Of a DNA stretch of 64,000 bases, positions 9,087 through 20,510 are shown in pieces. The notes under the pieces are model-generated. The model was not told the origin of the DNA. It was given only the letters and a program-made list of their open reading frames with translations, and did no database searches. A program made the position numbers and the translations under genes. The DNA comes from Flavobacterium sp. 270 (GTDB lineage Bacteria > Bacteroidota > Bacteroidia > Flavobacteriales > Flavobacteriaceae). The stretch is taken from positions 620,001-684,000 of the forward strand of contig NZ_SODM01000003.1 of NCBI RefSeq assembly GCF_004368785.1. The letters are read 5' to 3'. The first letter of the stretch is position 1. Each line of letters opens with the position of its first letter.

Positions 9087-11153
9087 ATGAAATACCTATT
9101 TGTACTACTATTAGCGGGTGTAACGGCTGGAGCTCAAATTAAAAAAGAAGAGCTAAACCTTATGCCCTGGCCTCAAAGTGTTGTTGTAAACGACGGAAAT
9201 TTTGCTTTAAATAAAAACTTTAAAGTAAACATTACCGGAAACCCAAATCCAAGAATTTTTGGAGGAGTAACTCGTTTTTTGCGCCGGCTTGATGGTAGAA
9301 CAGGTATTTTTTTCGTACAAGGTTTTATTTCAAAATTAAATGAAGTTCCAGATGCAGAACTTCAGATAAATTGTACCCAAAGCGGAAAAATTGGTTTATA
9401 TGAAGACGAAAGTTATCATCTGGACATCAAAACAAACAAAATTACAATAAATGCTACAAGTGATTTAGGCGCTTTACACGGGCTTGAAACCTTGTTGCAA
9501 ATGCTGCAAAACAATAACAATTCATTTTATTTTCCAATATCGCAAATCTCAGATTTTCCAAGATTTACATGGAGAGGTTTAATGATCGATGCTTCGAGAC
9601 ATTTTCAGCCGGTTGATGTTATCAAAAGAAATATCGACGGATTGGCTGCGATGAAAATGAATGTTTTTCACTGGCATTTGGTTGATGATCAAGGCTGGAG
9701 AATCGAAATGAAAAAACATCCAAAACTAATAGATTTGGCTTCGGATGGATTGTATTATACGCAAGAGGAAATTAGAAATATCGTAAAATATGCAGACGAG
9801 CGCGGTATTTTAATCGTTCCGGAAATAGACGTTCCCGGTCACGGATCTGCTATATTAACCGCATATCCGGAAATAGGAAGCAAATTGATCACGCTGACAG
9901 GTGGAACTTCAGAAAAAAATATTCAAGGTACAGCAATTACTACCTATGGAATTGAAAGAAATGCAGGTATTTTTTCGCCGACATTAGATCCTTCAAATCC
10001 TAAAACATATCAATTATTAAGTGAGATTTTTGATGAGGCTTGCCCTTTATTCCCAGGCGCTTATTTTCATATCGGGGGAGATGAAAATGAAGGCAAGGAC
10101 TGGGATGCAAACCCAAAAATTCAGGCCTTTAAAAAGAAAAACAATCTGGCGACAAACCACGAATTGCAGACTTATTTTACCATGCAGTTAGTACCAATGC
10201 TTAAAAAACACGGTAAACAATTGATGGGCTGGGAAGAAATTCTAACCAAAAATATGTCTAAAGAAGCAATAATTCATTCTTGGAGAGGAGCAAACGAAGG
10301 TATGGTTGCTGGGCAGTCATTGGTAGATGCGGTAAAAAAAGGATACAAAACAGTATTGTCAAACGGGTATTATATTGATTTGATGTATCCGGTCGCAAGT
10401 CATTATTTAAATGATCCGATGCCAAAAGGTGCGACATTAACAGCAGAAGAAAAAGCAAGAATCTTAGGAGGAGAAGCTACAATGTGGACAGAACTTACAA
10501 CAGAAGCAACTATAGATTCCAGAGTTTGGCCAAGAACAGCAGCGATTGCAGAAAGACTTTGGTCGGCAGAAGACATTACAGATTTAGCCAGCATGCGCAA
10601 ACGTCTGGATGAAGTTTCTTTTAGATTAGAAGAATTAGGATTAACCCATATTCGTAATAAAGCAGTGATTTTAAGAAACATTGCCAACAATCAAAATATT
10701 GTACCACTTGATGAGTTTAGTAACGTTTGCGAACCATTAAAAGGATACACACGTAACAAAGGCGGCACAGAATATCAAATGTACTCTCCATTTACATTAT
10801 TTGCAGATGCTTGTACACCAGACGCCAAAGATGCTTTAGGATTTAATGATGCTGTAAGCCAATATTTAGCAGCTAAAACACCAGAAAATAAAGCAAAAGT
10901 TGCCGCTTATTTAAATAAATGGATAACAATTAATACAGAATTAAACGAGTTAAGCGCAAATGCACCTTTAGTACAGCCAGTTTTGCCCCTGTCTAAAAAA
11001 CTAAACGATGCATCAAAAGAATTGCTGCTTGTTTTAGACAATAAATCGACTTTGAAACCAGACGATTTGAAAAAATTAATCGAAGACTGCAACACAAAAG
11101 ATCACGCAGATGTAGAGTTAGCAGTTTACACCAGTTTAAAGAAATTGATATAA
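9087..11153 (+). CDS. GH20 beta-N-acetylhexosaminidase
   Basis: A 688-residue family 20 hydrolase that removes terminal GlcNAc from chitin oligosaccharides by substrate-assisted catalysis. It starts with a signal peptide of about 16 residues (cleavage after AGA) and has no lipobox, so the periplasm is the likely site. An N-terminal GH20b-type domain (about 20-150) precedes the catalytic barrel (about 155-510), with the sequence MKMNVFHWHLVDDQGWRIE and the catalytic pair D332-E333 in HIGGDE. Later segments MGWEEIL and GGEATMWTE belong to the active-site wall. The C-terminal 170 residues are helical and unassigned. It would convert oligomers imported by SusC/D to free GlcNAc. A terminator-like hairpin precedes the start. 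Confidence 0.92.
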   Translation: MKYLFVLLLAGVTAGAQIKKEELNLMPWPQSVVVNDGNFALNKNFKVNITGNPNPRIFGGVTRFLRRLDGRTGIFFVQGFISKLNEVPDAELQINCTQSGKIGLYEDESYHLDIKTNKITINATSDLGALHGLETLLQMLQNNNNSFYFPISQISDFPRFTWRGLMIDASRHFQPVDVIKRNIDGLAAMKMNVFHWHLVDDQGWRIEMKKHPKLIDLASDGLYYTQEEIRNIVKYADERGILIVPEIDVPGHGSAILTAYPEIGSKLITLTGGTSEKNIQGTAITTYGIERNAGIFSPTLDPSNPKTYQLLSEIFDEACPLFPGAYFHIGGDENEGKDWDANPKIQAFKKKNNLATNHELQTYFTMQLVPMLKKHGKQLMGWEEILTKNMSKEAIIHSWRGANEGMVAGQSLVDAVKKGYKTVLSNGYYIDLMYPVASHYLNDPMPKGATLTAEEKARILGGEATMWTELTTEATIDSRVWPRTAAIAERLWSAEDITDLASMRKRLDEVSFRLEELGLTHIRNKAVILRNIANNQNIVPLDEFSNVCEPLKGYTRNKGGTEYQMYSPFTLFADACTPDAKDALGFNDAVSQYLAAKTPENKAKVAAYLNKWITINTELNELSANAPLVQPVLPLSKKLNDASKELLLVLDNKSTLKPDDLKKLIEDCNTKDHADVELAVYTSLKKLI

Positions 11154-11654
11154 AGAGTTTTGGTTTAAATTAGGTTAGTATAATGAATCGCCATCATATT
11201 ATTATTTAGAGTTAATAATGTTTATCTCTATTGGAGCATTCTGGTAGAGATAATTTTGGCGAGAAAATTACCAATCGATTTTAAATCGTATAAAAACACG
11301 TTCCACAAGTACAAAAAATAGTATTAATCCTTAAAAACCAAATAAAAGAATACAATAAACATGACAAAAAGTAGAATTTAGATTGATGAGTTACCCCAAA
11401 TTTATCTTTTTTATTTATTACAATTTTTTAAAAGAAATTATACATAAATATCAATCATACTATTTCCTATTGATATGGCACAATCAGTAATAGTAATATT
11501 TATTTATAGAAGTAATATGAATTAGTCCAGCAGTTGCAGTGTTTTCTATCTGCAGTTGATTGAATCCCGGTTATTGTTTTTTTATGTACTGTTTCAGTAT
11601 GTAGTTGATCCTAATCGGAATATTTATTTTTCTATTAACCAATATTAATTAAAC
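11154..11654 (+). promoter_or_regulatory. 501-bp intergenic region upstream of chiA
   Basis: This is the longest gap in the chitin locus and suggests that chiA has its own promoter. A hairpin with 9-bp arms TTATCTCTA (11222-11230) and TAGAGATAA (11245-11253) lies near the GH20 end, but no T-run follows. Two related segments containing AGTTGAT occur 49 bp apart (11554 and 11603), about 50-100 bp before the chiA start. I saw no exact TAnnTTTG box and no small gene. Confidence 0.4.
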
Positions 11655-14600
11655 ATGAAACATTATTACAGATTGCTCTTTTTGTTACTGTTTCCCTTAC
11701 TCGCGTTAGCACAACCGGCTCACGGGAAAAAAGTAGTGGGTTACTATGCGCAATGGTCTATTTATGCACGGGATTTTAATGTCCCTAAGATAGACGGAAG
11801 TAAATTGACGCATTTGAATTATTCTTTTTATGGGACAACGTATGATCCTGCCCATCCGGAGAATACAAAATTGAAATGTTTGGATACCTATGCTGATTTT
11901 GAGCATATGGAAGGCGGAATTCCGTGGGATGCTCCCGTAAAAGGGAATTTTTATGACTTGAAAAAGCTTAAAGAAAAATACCCGCATCTAAAAGTTTTAA
12001 TTTCTGTTGGAGGATGGACAAAAGGTCAGGATCTGTCTCCAATTGCTGCAAGTCCTGTAGCAAGAGCAGCTTTGGCAGCAGATATGGCAAACTTTATTGT
12101 AACTTATCCTTTTATCGATGGTTTTGACATCGATTGGGAATATCCTCTTTCTGGAGGAACAGACGGTACAGAAGTAATTAACGGAGCACCAATTCCTCCG
12201 CAAAAGTACAGTCCGGATGACAACAAAAATTTAGTGTATTTATTGAAAGCAATGCGTCAGACAATGCCAAATAAATTAATCACAATTGCAGCCGGAAATA
12301 ACGTTCGTAAAGTTGGTTCTCAATATTTAGGGCCAAACAACAGAGCGCAATACGGAATGACAGAAGACATTTCTACTTATTGCGATTACATTACTTATTT
12401 TGGATATGATTTTGGAGGAAACTGGTACGACAAAACCTGCTACAATGCACCATTATATGCAAGCGGCAATCCAAATGATCCATTATACGGAGCTGCACAA
12501 TCAGAATCATTAGACGAATTAACCAATCAATATTTAAACGTTGTTGGTTTTCCTGCGAATAAATTAATCATGGGATTGCCTTTCTATGGAAAAAAATTCG
12601 ATCATGTTGCCACAAATTCAACCAACGGATTATTCGTTTCTGCACCAAGAGATGTAGTTCCGGGATGTACAAATCCGCAAAACCCAACAGGAACCTGGGA
12701 TGGTCCCGCAGCATGCGAAAAATCTGGAAGTATTGAAATTTGCGATTTAGTCGGAAATCCAGTTACAAATTCACACGCTTATTTAGATCCAAACACAATG
12801 CTTGTTACTCCAAGTGCAGCAAGTGCAGGATGGGTAAGATATTTTGACAATACGACAAAAGTTCCTTATTTGTATAATGCCACTTTAAAACAGTTTATCT
12901 CTTATGAGGATAAACAATCAATGGATTTAAAAGTGCAGTATATTAAATCAAAAAATCTTGCCGGAGGTATGGTTTGGGAATTATCTCAAGACACAAGAGG
13001 TTCAATCCCGAATTCATTATTAACCCAAGTCGATACTTCTTTTGGAAGCGTTGTTCCTGGAACAGTAAGTATTTCTGGTGCTGCAAAAAACGGTACAAAT
13101 TTAGTTACCGATGTTACAGTAGAATTACGTAATGCAAGCAATGTTGTTTTACAAACCATAGTTTCGGCAACAGGTAATTTTACATTCAATAGTTTAACTT
13201 CTGGACAAAATTATACCGTAACAGCTTCAAAAGCTACGTATACTTTTATTCCGGTAAGTTTGACAAACGTAACAGTAAATCAGACAAACGTGGTTATAAA
13301 CGGAACACAGCCTTTATATACAGTAAGCGGAACTATTCTGGACGGATCAACTCCAGTTTCTGGAGTAACAGTTGCAGCAACATCAGGATCAACGGTTTTA
13401 ACTGCGGTTTCTAATGCAAGCGGCGTTTATACAGTTTCAGGTCTAACAGCAGGATTAGATTTTACAGTTACAGCTGCAAAATCAGGATTCTCATATTTGC
13501 CGGCATCAACAGTTTATAATTCAATAAGTGCTAACAAAACATTGAATTTTACGCAAACTGCACCAATTGTATATTACACTGTAAGCGGCACTGTTTTAAA
13601 CAACACAACACCAGTTTCTGGAGTTACAGTTACAGCAGCTGCTACAGCAGGAAATATTACAGGAGTTACAAATGCAAGCGGTGCTTATACATTAAGTTTG
13701 CCAGCAGGAGCCAATTATACGGTAACAGCATCTTTAACAGGGCAGACTTTTACACCAGCTTCTACAGTTTACACGAATCTTACTTCAAACAAAACATTAA
13801 GCTTTACGCAGAATGTTGTGGTAACTTCAAGTAAAATCAGCGGAACAGTTAAAAATGGTTCAACACCAGTTTCTGGCGCAAAAGTAGAATTAGTTTTACC
13901 TTGGACAGATAACACACACAACTGGAAAAGTGTAATCGCAATAACAGATGCACAAGGAAAATACAGTTTTGATAATTCAGTTGTGGCAGGATATACAACC
14001 GTTACAAGTTTAAAATTGAATAGTTGGGAAAATGGTGAAACAGCTTATTTCCCTAATAATCTGGCAAACTTTGCAGTTCCTGCAAATCCAACAGTTTACA
14101 ATTTTAATACAAGCTCTACAGCAAAAAGTGCTTTGGCTGCTGTAACAAACTTAATCAGCGGATCCGTTAAAAATGGAACAACTCCGGTTTCTGGTGCAAA
14201 AGTAGAAATCGTTTTACCTTGGACAGATAATACACACAACTGGAAAAGTGTTCTCGCAACAACAGATGCATCAGGAAATTACACTTTTGATAATTCAGTT
14301 GTAGCAGGTTATACGCAGATTTTAAGTTTAAAACTAAATTCTTGGGAAAATGGAGAAGCTACTTATTATCCAAATAACTTAGCCAACTTTGCAGTGCCGA
14401 CAACGCCAACGGTTTATAATTTTAATAGACAAGCGGTGGTTGCAACTAAGCCAGTTGTTGCCATTACAGCGCCAACAGCTTCGGCGATTGCTATAAATTT
14501 AGGAGCAGCAATTAATTTTGTTGCAAGTGTTGGATTAAGTGCTGCCGATGCCACTACAATCTCATCTGTTGTATTTAGTTTAGACGGACAAAACTTGAGT

Positions 14601-16391
14601 GCTGCCAATTCTTCGGGAACATATACTGCAGGTTGGACACCAGTTGCCAATCAATTTTCGGCTAGTCATACCTTAACCGTTACGGCTACTGCATCAAACG
14701 GAACAACAGATTCAAAAACATATAGTTTTACATTAACTTGTTCAGGTGCAAATTGCCCAAATGCAGTGCCTGTAATTACTTGGAATTCACCATCGAATAC
14801 TACTGTAAATCAAAGTTCTTTCCAAGTTGTGCCAATTTCAGTTACAGCTGTGGATAGTGACGGATCTGTTTCTGGTGTTACAATTACAATTAATGGAGGT
14901 ACTTTTAATATGACAGCAGGTACAAATAATACTTATACGTATAATTTTACACCATCTGCTTATCAGGATTATCCAGTTGTAATCAAAGCAACCGATAATA
15001 AAGCTGCTGTAACGACATTAAACAATACTATTAAAATTGCTCCAGTGAGCACTAATAGATTTATTCCACTTCCTTCAAAAGTAATTTTAGGATATGCTCA
15101 CTCTTGGGAAAATGCTGGTGCTCCATTTTTATATTTTTCTCAAATGGTTGGAAGCAAGTTTAATGTAGTTGATTATTCTTTCGTAGAAACAGTAAATCGT
15201 GATGGTTATACACCAATACTAACTACAAATGATAACAGATATTTGACCAATGGTGTTTTCAATAAACAATTGTTGAAAAATGATATCAAATCCTTAAGAG
15301 ACAGCGGTGTTCCTGTTATTATCTCTATCGGAGGTCAAAATGGTCATGTTGTTTTAGATAATGTAAATCAGAAAAATATTTTTGTTAATGGTTTAAAAGC
15401 CATTATTGACGAGTATCAATTTGATGGAGTTGATTTAGATTTTGAAGGCGGATCGATGAATTTTAGTGCAGGAAATTTAAGAGATATTTCTTATGCGGGA
15501 ATCTCTGCTTATCCAAGATTAAAAAACATAGTAGATGCCTGCAAAGAATTAAAAGCGTATTACGGAACAGGATTTTTATTAACAGCAGCTCCAGAAACAC
15601 AATACGTACAAGGAGGATATTCTACCTATACGGATACTTTTGGTTCTTTCCTGCCAATCATTCAAAACTTACGTAACGAATTGGATTTGTTAGCGGTACA
15701 ATTGTATAATACAGGAGGAGAAAACGGATTAGACGGTCAGTATTATGGTTCTGCTAAAAGAGCAAACATGGTAACAGCCTTAACAGATATGGTAATAAAA
15801 GGATATAACATTGCTTCAACAGGAATGCATTTTGATGGTTTACCGGCCTCAAAAGTTCTTATTGCATTACCAGCTTGTCCAAGTGCAGCAGGAAGCGGTT
15901 ATATAACGCCGGCAGAAGGAATTAGTGCCATGCATTATTTAAGAACCGGAACCACTTTTTCTGGAAGAACGTACACGATGCAGCCAGGCGGACCTTATCC
16001 TTCTTTAAGAGGTTTAATGACTTGGTCTGTAAACTGGGACGCTTCTTCTTGTGGTAATTCATCTGAATTATCTAAAGCGTATGCAGCATATTTTGCGGGA
16101 CAAGGAGCAACGGCAAAAACATTAGCTCTGGATAAAATTGAACCACAAAACGCAACAATAGCATATTTTAAAAATGATGCGTTGTCCGTTTCAAACGAAA
16201 CAGAAGATATTGCTCAGGTTGATGTATTCAATACAATTGGACAAGCTTTAGTAAGTCATAGAAACATTCAAAATAATAAAGAAATACTGCTTCAAAATCA
16301 GAATTTCTCTAAAAAACAATTGTTTATAGTTATCGTAACCGATAAATCAGGAAACAAAAAATCATTAAAAGTGTCGAACTTTTTAAATTAA
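11655..16391 (+). CDS. chiA: Secreted two-domain GH18 chitinase ChiA, T9SS substrate
   Basis: A 1578-residue secreted chitinase. A signal peptide of about 19 residues (ALA-Q) is followed by an N-terminal GH18 domain (about 25-450) with DGFDIDWE at 155-162 and catalytic E162. A linker region (about 470-930) holds several carboxypeptidase-regulatory/FN3-like beta modules, two of which are near duplicates containing PWTDNTHNWKSV. Ig-like segments follow (about 940-1130), then a second GH18 domain (about 1140-1485) with DGVDLDFE at 1257-1264 and catalytic E1264. The last 85-100 residues resemble a T9SS sorting region. Size and arrangement match the F. johnsoniae ChiA, reported to be T9SS-secreted and required for chitin use. 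The two different catalytic domains would act together on crystalline chitin. A strong terminator follows. Confidence 0.94.
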   Translation: MKHYYRLLFLLLFPLLALAQPAHGKKVVGYYAQWSIYARDFNVPKIDGSKLTHLNYSFYGTTYDPAHPENTKLKCLDTYADFEHMEGGIPWDAPVKGNFYDLKKLKEKYPHLKVLISVGGWTKGQDLSPIAASPVARAALAADMANFIVTYPFIDGFDIDWEYPLSGGTDGTEVINGAPIPPQKYSPDDNKNLVYLLKAMRQTMPNKLITIAAGNNVRKVGSQYLGPNNRAQYGMTEDISTYCDYITYFGYDFGGNWYDKTCYNAPLYASGNPNDPLYGAAQSESLDELTNQYLNVVGFPANKLIMGLPFYGKKFDHVATNSTNGLFVSAPRDVVPGCTNPQNPTGTWDGPAACEKSGSIEICDLVGNPVTNSHAYLDPNTMLVTPSAASAGWVRYFDNTTKVPYLYNATLKQFISYEDKQSMDLKVQYIKSKNLAGGMVWELSQDTRGSIPNSLLTQVDTSFGSVVPGTVSISGAAKNGTNLVTDVTVELRNASNVVLQTIVSATGNFTFNSLTSGQNYTVTASKATYTFIPVSLTNVTVNQTNVVINGTQPLYTVSGTILDGSTPVSGVTVAATSGSTVLTAVSNASGVYTVSGLTAGLDFTVTAAKSGFSYLPASTVYNSISANKTLNFTQTAPIVYYTVSGTVLNNTTPVSGVTVTAAATAGNITGVTNASGAYTLSLPAGANYTVTASLTGQTFTPASTVYTNLTSNKTLSFTQNVVVTSSKISGTVKNGSTPVSGAKVELVLPWTDNTHNWKSVIAITDAQGKYSFDNSVVAGYTTVTSLKLNSWENGETAYFPNNLANFAVPANPTVYNFNTSSTAKSALAAVTNLISGSVKNGTTPVSGAKVEIVLPWTDNTHNWKSVLATTDASGNYTFDNSVVAGYTQILSLKLNSWENGEATYYPNNLANFAVPTTPTVYNFNRQAVVATKPVVAITAPTASAIAINLGAAINFVASVGLSAADATTISSVVFSLDGQNLSAANSSGTYTAGWTPVANQFSASHTLTVTATASNGTTDSKTYSFTLTCSGANCPNAVPVITWNSPSNTTVNQSSFQVVPISVTAVDSDGSVSGVTITINGGTFNMTAGTNNTYTYNFTPSAYQDYPVVIKATDNKAAVTTLNNTIKIAPVSTNRFIPLPSKVILGYAHSWENAGAPFLYFSQMVGSKFNVVDYSFVETVNRDGYTPILTTNDNRYLTNGVFNKQLLKNDIKSLRDSGVPVIISIGGQNGHVVLDNVNQKNIFVNGLKAIIDEYQFDGVDLDFEGGSMNFSAGNLRDISYAGISAYPRLKNIVDACKELKAYYGTGFLLTAAPETQYVQGGYSTYTDTFGSFLPIIQNLRNELDLLAVQLYNTGGENGLDGQYYGSAKRANMVTALTDMVIKGYNIASTGMHFDGLPASKVLIALPACPSAAGSGYITPAEGISAMHYLRTGTTFSGRTYTMQPGGPYPSLRGLMTWSVNWDASSCGNSSELSKAYAAYFAGQGATAKTLALDKIEPQNATIAYFKNDALSVSNETEDIAQVDVFNTIGQALVSHRNIQNNKEILLQNQNFSKKQLFIVIVTDKSGNKKSLKVSNFLN

Positions 16392-16549
16392 AGTTTGATT
16401 CTTTTGAATACAATTTTGAAATATAAAAATTGGAAAAGGTTAAAATTGAGTTTGGTTATTTATTTTTTAATCTAGTTTTTAGTTTCGAATAAAATGCATC
16501 AAATTTAGGTGATTTGTTATTTGGTTTTCACCTGAATAAGTGCATTATG

Positions 16550-16579
16550 AACCCGGCAATCTACTGCCGGGTTTTTTTT
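16550..16579 (+). terminator. Intrinsic terminator after chiA
   Basis: The 9-bp GC-rich stem AACCCGGCA (16550-16558) / TGCCGGGTT (16565-16573) has a 6-nt loop and is followed by a T-run to 16579. It closes the chitin locus on the + strand. The T-run overlaps the stop codon of the convergent gene at 16578-17525. Confidence 0.9.
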
Positions 16580-17525
16580 ATTTCTTCGTTTTTTTGAGAT
16601 TCTGCTTAATCCATTTATCAACCGGAATTTTTCGCTCCACATATTCAGAATATTTCTTGTGATCAACTAATTCGATATAGGTTACGTAGAAATCTTTTCC
16701 ATCTTGTGAAACTTTGAAGTTTTTAAAATCATCATAATTTTCATCCGATCCACGCAAATAAGAATTGCACAATTCAAACGTTTTTACTTTATAAAAGGGA
16801 TCAAATTCAGATGGTTTTTCAACAATCTCAAAATAGATTATTTTAGGATTACAATTGAAATCATCAATCTGGGCAATTTGTTCTTTTCTTTTTTCGAAAA
16901 AATCAAGAATCTGTTTTTCCTTTTCATTGTATTGAAACTGATACGGAATAAATTGATGCTTTTCTGTTTCAAAATCCTTAGGATGATTTCGTTTATCAGT
17001 CGGAACTATTTCAACACCATTTTTATTCACAAACCCCCAAGTACCACCAACCAAAGGCGGATGCTCCGGATCTTTTGAAGTATCAAAATGACAGCCATTA
17101 CAAAATTCAGCAAAGCCAAAATTCATTGCAGAAACCCAATCGTATTTCGCAGGAATAATTTTAACGCCGTTTTTATCTGCAAATCCTACCTTTTTATTTT
17201 CCGTAAATCGCATATAACCTTCACTGAAATAATCAATGCCAGCATCGAAAATATAAGGTTCAAAAAGAAAATTGCCTTTTCTGTCGTGGGCTTTTGGCCC
17301 TTCTTTAATAGGCATAGAAAAAAGGATTCGGTCTTTAATTTCTTCTTTTGAATTGACATCACTTGCCGATTGCGTAAAAAGATATTTTGCAGGAATAATA
17401 ATTTTTCCGTCCTGATTTTTTACGCCAACCAAACTATCGCTTTCTACAAAATAAAAAAGTTTTTCTGTCTGCGAAAAACCAAATAAACAGCTTAAAAGTA
17501 AAAGTGAAACAAATATTTTTTTCAT
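16578..17525 (-). CDS. Secreted WG-repeat protein
   Basis: A 315-residue protein with an N-terminal signal peptide (MKKIFVSLLLLSCLFGFSQ; a lipobox is possible but the cysteine is early). Residues about 25-190 contain WG/KWG-type repeats of the form VGVKNQDGKIIIPAKY, VGFADKNGVKIIPAKY and WGFVNKNGVEIVPT. The family is widespread in Bacteroidota with no settled function; the repeats probably form a beta-propeller-like fold. The C-terminal 120 residues are lysine- and acid-rich and not recognised. The gene is convergent with chiA and divergent from the thioredoxin-like gene. An exact -7 box on the minus strand lies at 17578-17585. Confidence 0.75.
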   Translation of the reverse strand: MKKIFVSLLLLSCLFGFSQTEKLFYFVESDSLVGVKNQDGKIIIPAKYLFTQSASDVNSKEEIKDRILFSMPIKEGPKAHDRKGNFLFEPYIFDAGIDYFSEGYMRFTENKKVGFADKNGVKIIPAKYDWVSAMNFGFAEFCNGCHFDTSKDPEHPPLVGGTWGFVNKNGVEIVPTDKRNHPKDFETEKHQFIPYQFQYNEKEKQILDFFEKRKEQIAQIDDFNCNPKIIYFEIVEKPSEFDPFYKVKTFELCNSYLRGSDENYDDFKNFKVSQDGKDFYVTYIELVDHKKYSEYVERKIPVDKWIKQNLKKTKK

Positions 17526-17577
17526 TAAAAAAGGCTTTTAAAATTGAAAACGAAAGAAAGGTAAAATGTATTGTACT

Positions 17578-17617
17578 CAAATGTAGTAATAAGTCCTTAG
17601 ATTTTTGAGTACTTTTG
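17578..17617. promoter_or_regulatory. Divergent Bacteroidota-type promoters
   Basis: Two exact matches to the TAnnTTTG -7 element point in opposite directions. TACATTTG reads on the minus strand (17585 to 17578), about 55 bp before the WG-repeat gene start. TACTTTTG reads on the plus strand (17610-17617), 26 bp before the thioredoxin-like gene. No convincing -33 TTG element was seen at the usual distance for either. Confidence 0.55.
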
Positions 17618-17642
17618 AATCCGATTTATTTTATACCATTTC

Positions 17643-18416
17643 ATGAAAAAGCTAATCTTTTTTATAGCGTCAATTTTAATTTTCACTTCTTGCTCAGGAC
17701 AAACAAAATCTGAAAAACCAGAAGTTGATCCCATTCAAATTCAAAATAATTACGCAGGTTGGTCAGCCTATCAAAACAAAAAAATAATGCTGTCAAGAGA
17801 TTTTACAGCGCTAGATTCTGTTTCGAAAGAAATCAGCAAAGAATCTTTTTTAAATGAATTGACAAAAGGAAATTATATTCCAATTCGATTACAATCAGAC
17901 GATTCCGTTTATACCTATAAACTATTCAAAATAGAGCACAATTCAGATACAAGTATAAAAGCAGCAATTTCGCAGGAAGCTTTTGATGCTTTACATAATT
18001 TTAAAATGGAAGGAACAGCTTTCCCAAAGTTTTCTTTTAAAGATTTGAATGGAAACATAGTTTCAAACGAAACCATGAAAGGAAAAATAATCGTAATCAA
18101 ATGCTGGTACATTCACTGTGCAGCGTGTATTAAAGAATTTCCTCATGTAAATGCATTAGTTTCAAAATACAAAGACAGAAAAGACATTCTGTTCGTAAGT
18201 CTTGCCGAAGATAATCCACAGCAATTAAAAACATTTTTAGCAAAAAGACCATTGTCATATTCCGTGATTCCGAATATGAAAGTATATATGAATGAAACTT
18301 TACAGCTAAATGCATTCCCAACGCATTTCATCTTGGATAAACAAGGAACAATAAAAAAAGTAGTTTCTAATTACGAAAGCCTTGAAGTCGCTTTGGCAAA
18401 AGAAAGCCGGTTTTAA
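17643..18416 (+). CDS. TlpA/thioredoxin-like lipoprotein
   Basis: A 257-residue lipoprotein of the TlpA/AhpC-redoxin type, probably a thiol-disulfide oxidoreductase in the cell envelope. The signal peptide ends in a lipobox (FTSC, Cys17). The N-terminal 120 residues are an unassigned extension. The C-terminal thioredoxin fold (about 125-255) starts with the segment AFPKFSFKDLNGN and holds the active-site pair C159-A-A-C162, with the cis-proline region at AFPTHFILDK. Many related Flavobacterium proteins are annotated as redoxins with unknown partners. The stop codon overlaps the outer arm of a long inverted-repeat structure that probably ends the transcript. Confidence 0.82.
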   Translation: MKKLIFFIASILIFTSCSGQTKSEKPEVDPIQIQNNYAGWSAYQNKKIMLSRDFTALDSVSKEISKESFLNELTKGNYIPIRLQSDDSVYTYKLFKIEHNSDTSIKAAISQEAFDALHNFKMEGTAFPKFSFKDLNGNIVSNETMKGKIIVIKCWYIHCAACIKEFPHVNALVSKYKDRKDILFVSLAEDNPQQLKTFLAKRPLSYSVIPNMKVYMNETLQLNAFPTHFILDKQGTIKKVVSNYESLEVALAKESRF

Positions 18417-18717
18417 ACCATATAAGTTATATAAGTGATTTAAGTTTTGTGTTGAGAGAATCTCGCAATCCCGATAGCTATCGGGAGCAGAGGCGTAAAG
18501 TTTTTTGACTATACATAAAGTTTGTCATTTCGACCGGAGGGAGAAATCACACTCGTAACTCGACAAAGATTTGTGATATTCAGTATGGAGTTTCTAGTGT
18601 GATTTCTCCCTCCGGTCGAAATGACAAAAATGAAAAAAAACTTTGCGCCTCTGCGCCTTAGCGAGATTAAAATATTAAGCGCTACATTTTAAATGAACTT
18701 ATATAACTTATATGGTT
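18416..18717. repeat. Nested inverted-repeat element of about 300 bp
   Basis: Four concentric pairs of complementary arms fill this gap. The outer perfect 21-bp arms are 18416-18436 and 18697-18717. Next come AATCTCGC (18459-18466) and GCGAGATT (18661-18668). Then 20-bp arms with one mismatch lie at 18487-18506 and 18635-18654. The inner perfect 33-bp arms are 18521-18553 and 18596-18628, around a 42-nt spacer. An 18-bp perfect palindrome, TCCCGATAGCTATCGGGA, sits in the left arm (18469-18486). The element has no coding potential. It resembles a MITE or intergenic palindromic repeat. Confidence 0.85.
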
Positions 18718-18751
18718 CAAAAAAAAGCAAGAAACTTAGCACCTTAGCATC

Positions 18752-20428
<1,677 letters not shown>

Positions 20429-20443
20429 TCTATAAATTACAAT

Positions 20444-20491
20444 AAAAAAAATCCCAAATTCCAATGTAAAAATTGAATTTGGGATTTTTTT
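20444..20491 (+). terminator. Intrinsic terminator after the ABC-F gene
   Basis: ATCCCAAATTC (20451-20461) pairs with GAATTTGGGAT (20475-20485). The stem is extended by flanking A and T runs and ends in T (20486-20491). The same AATTCCAAATT-type sequence recurs in other hairpins of this window. Confidence 0.85.
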
Positions 20492-20510
20492 ATGTTTGTT
20501 TTTTTTAGTT

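Noticed and set aside
10258..10690. Minus-strand open frames within the GH20 gene
   Set aside because: Antisense shadows inside conserved catalytic sequence.
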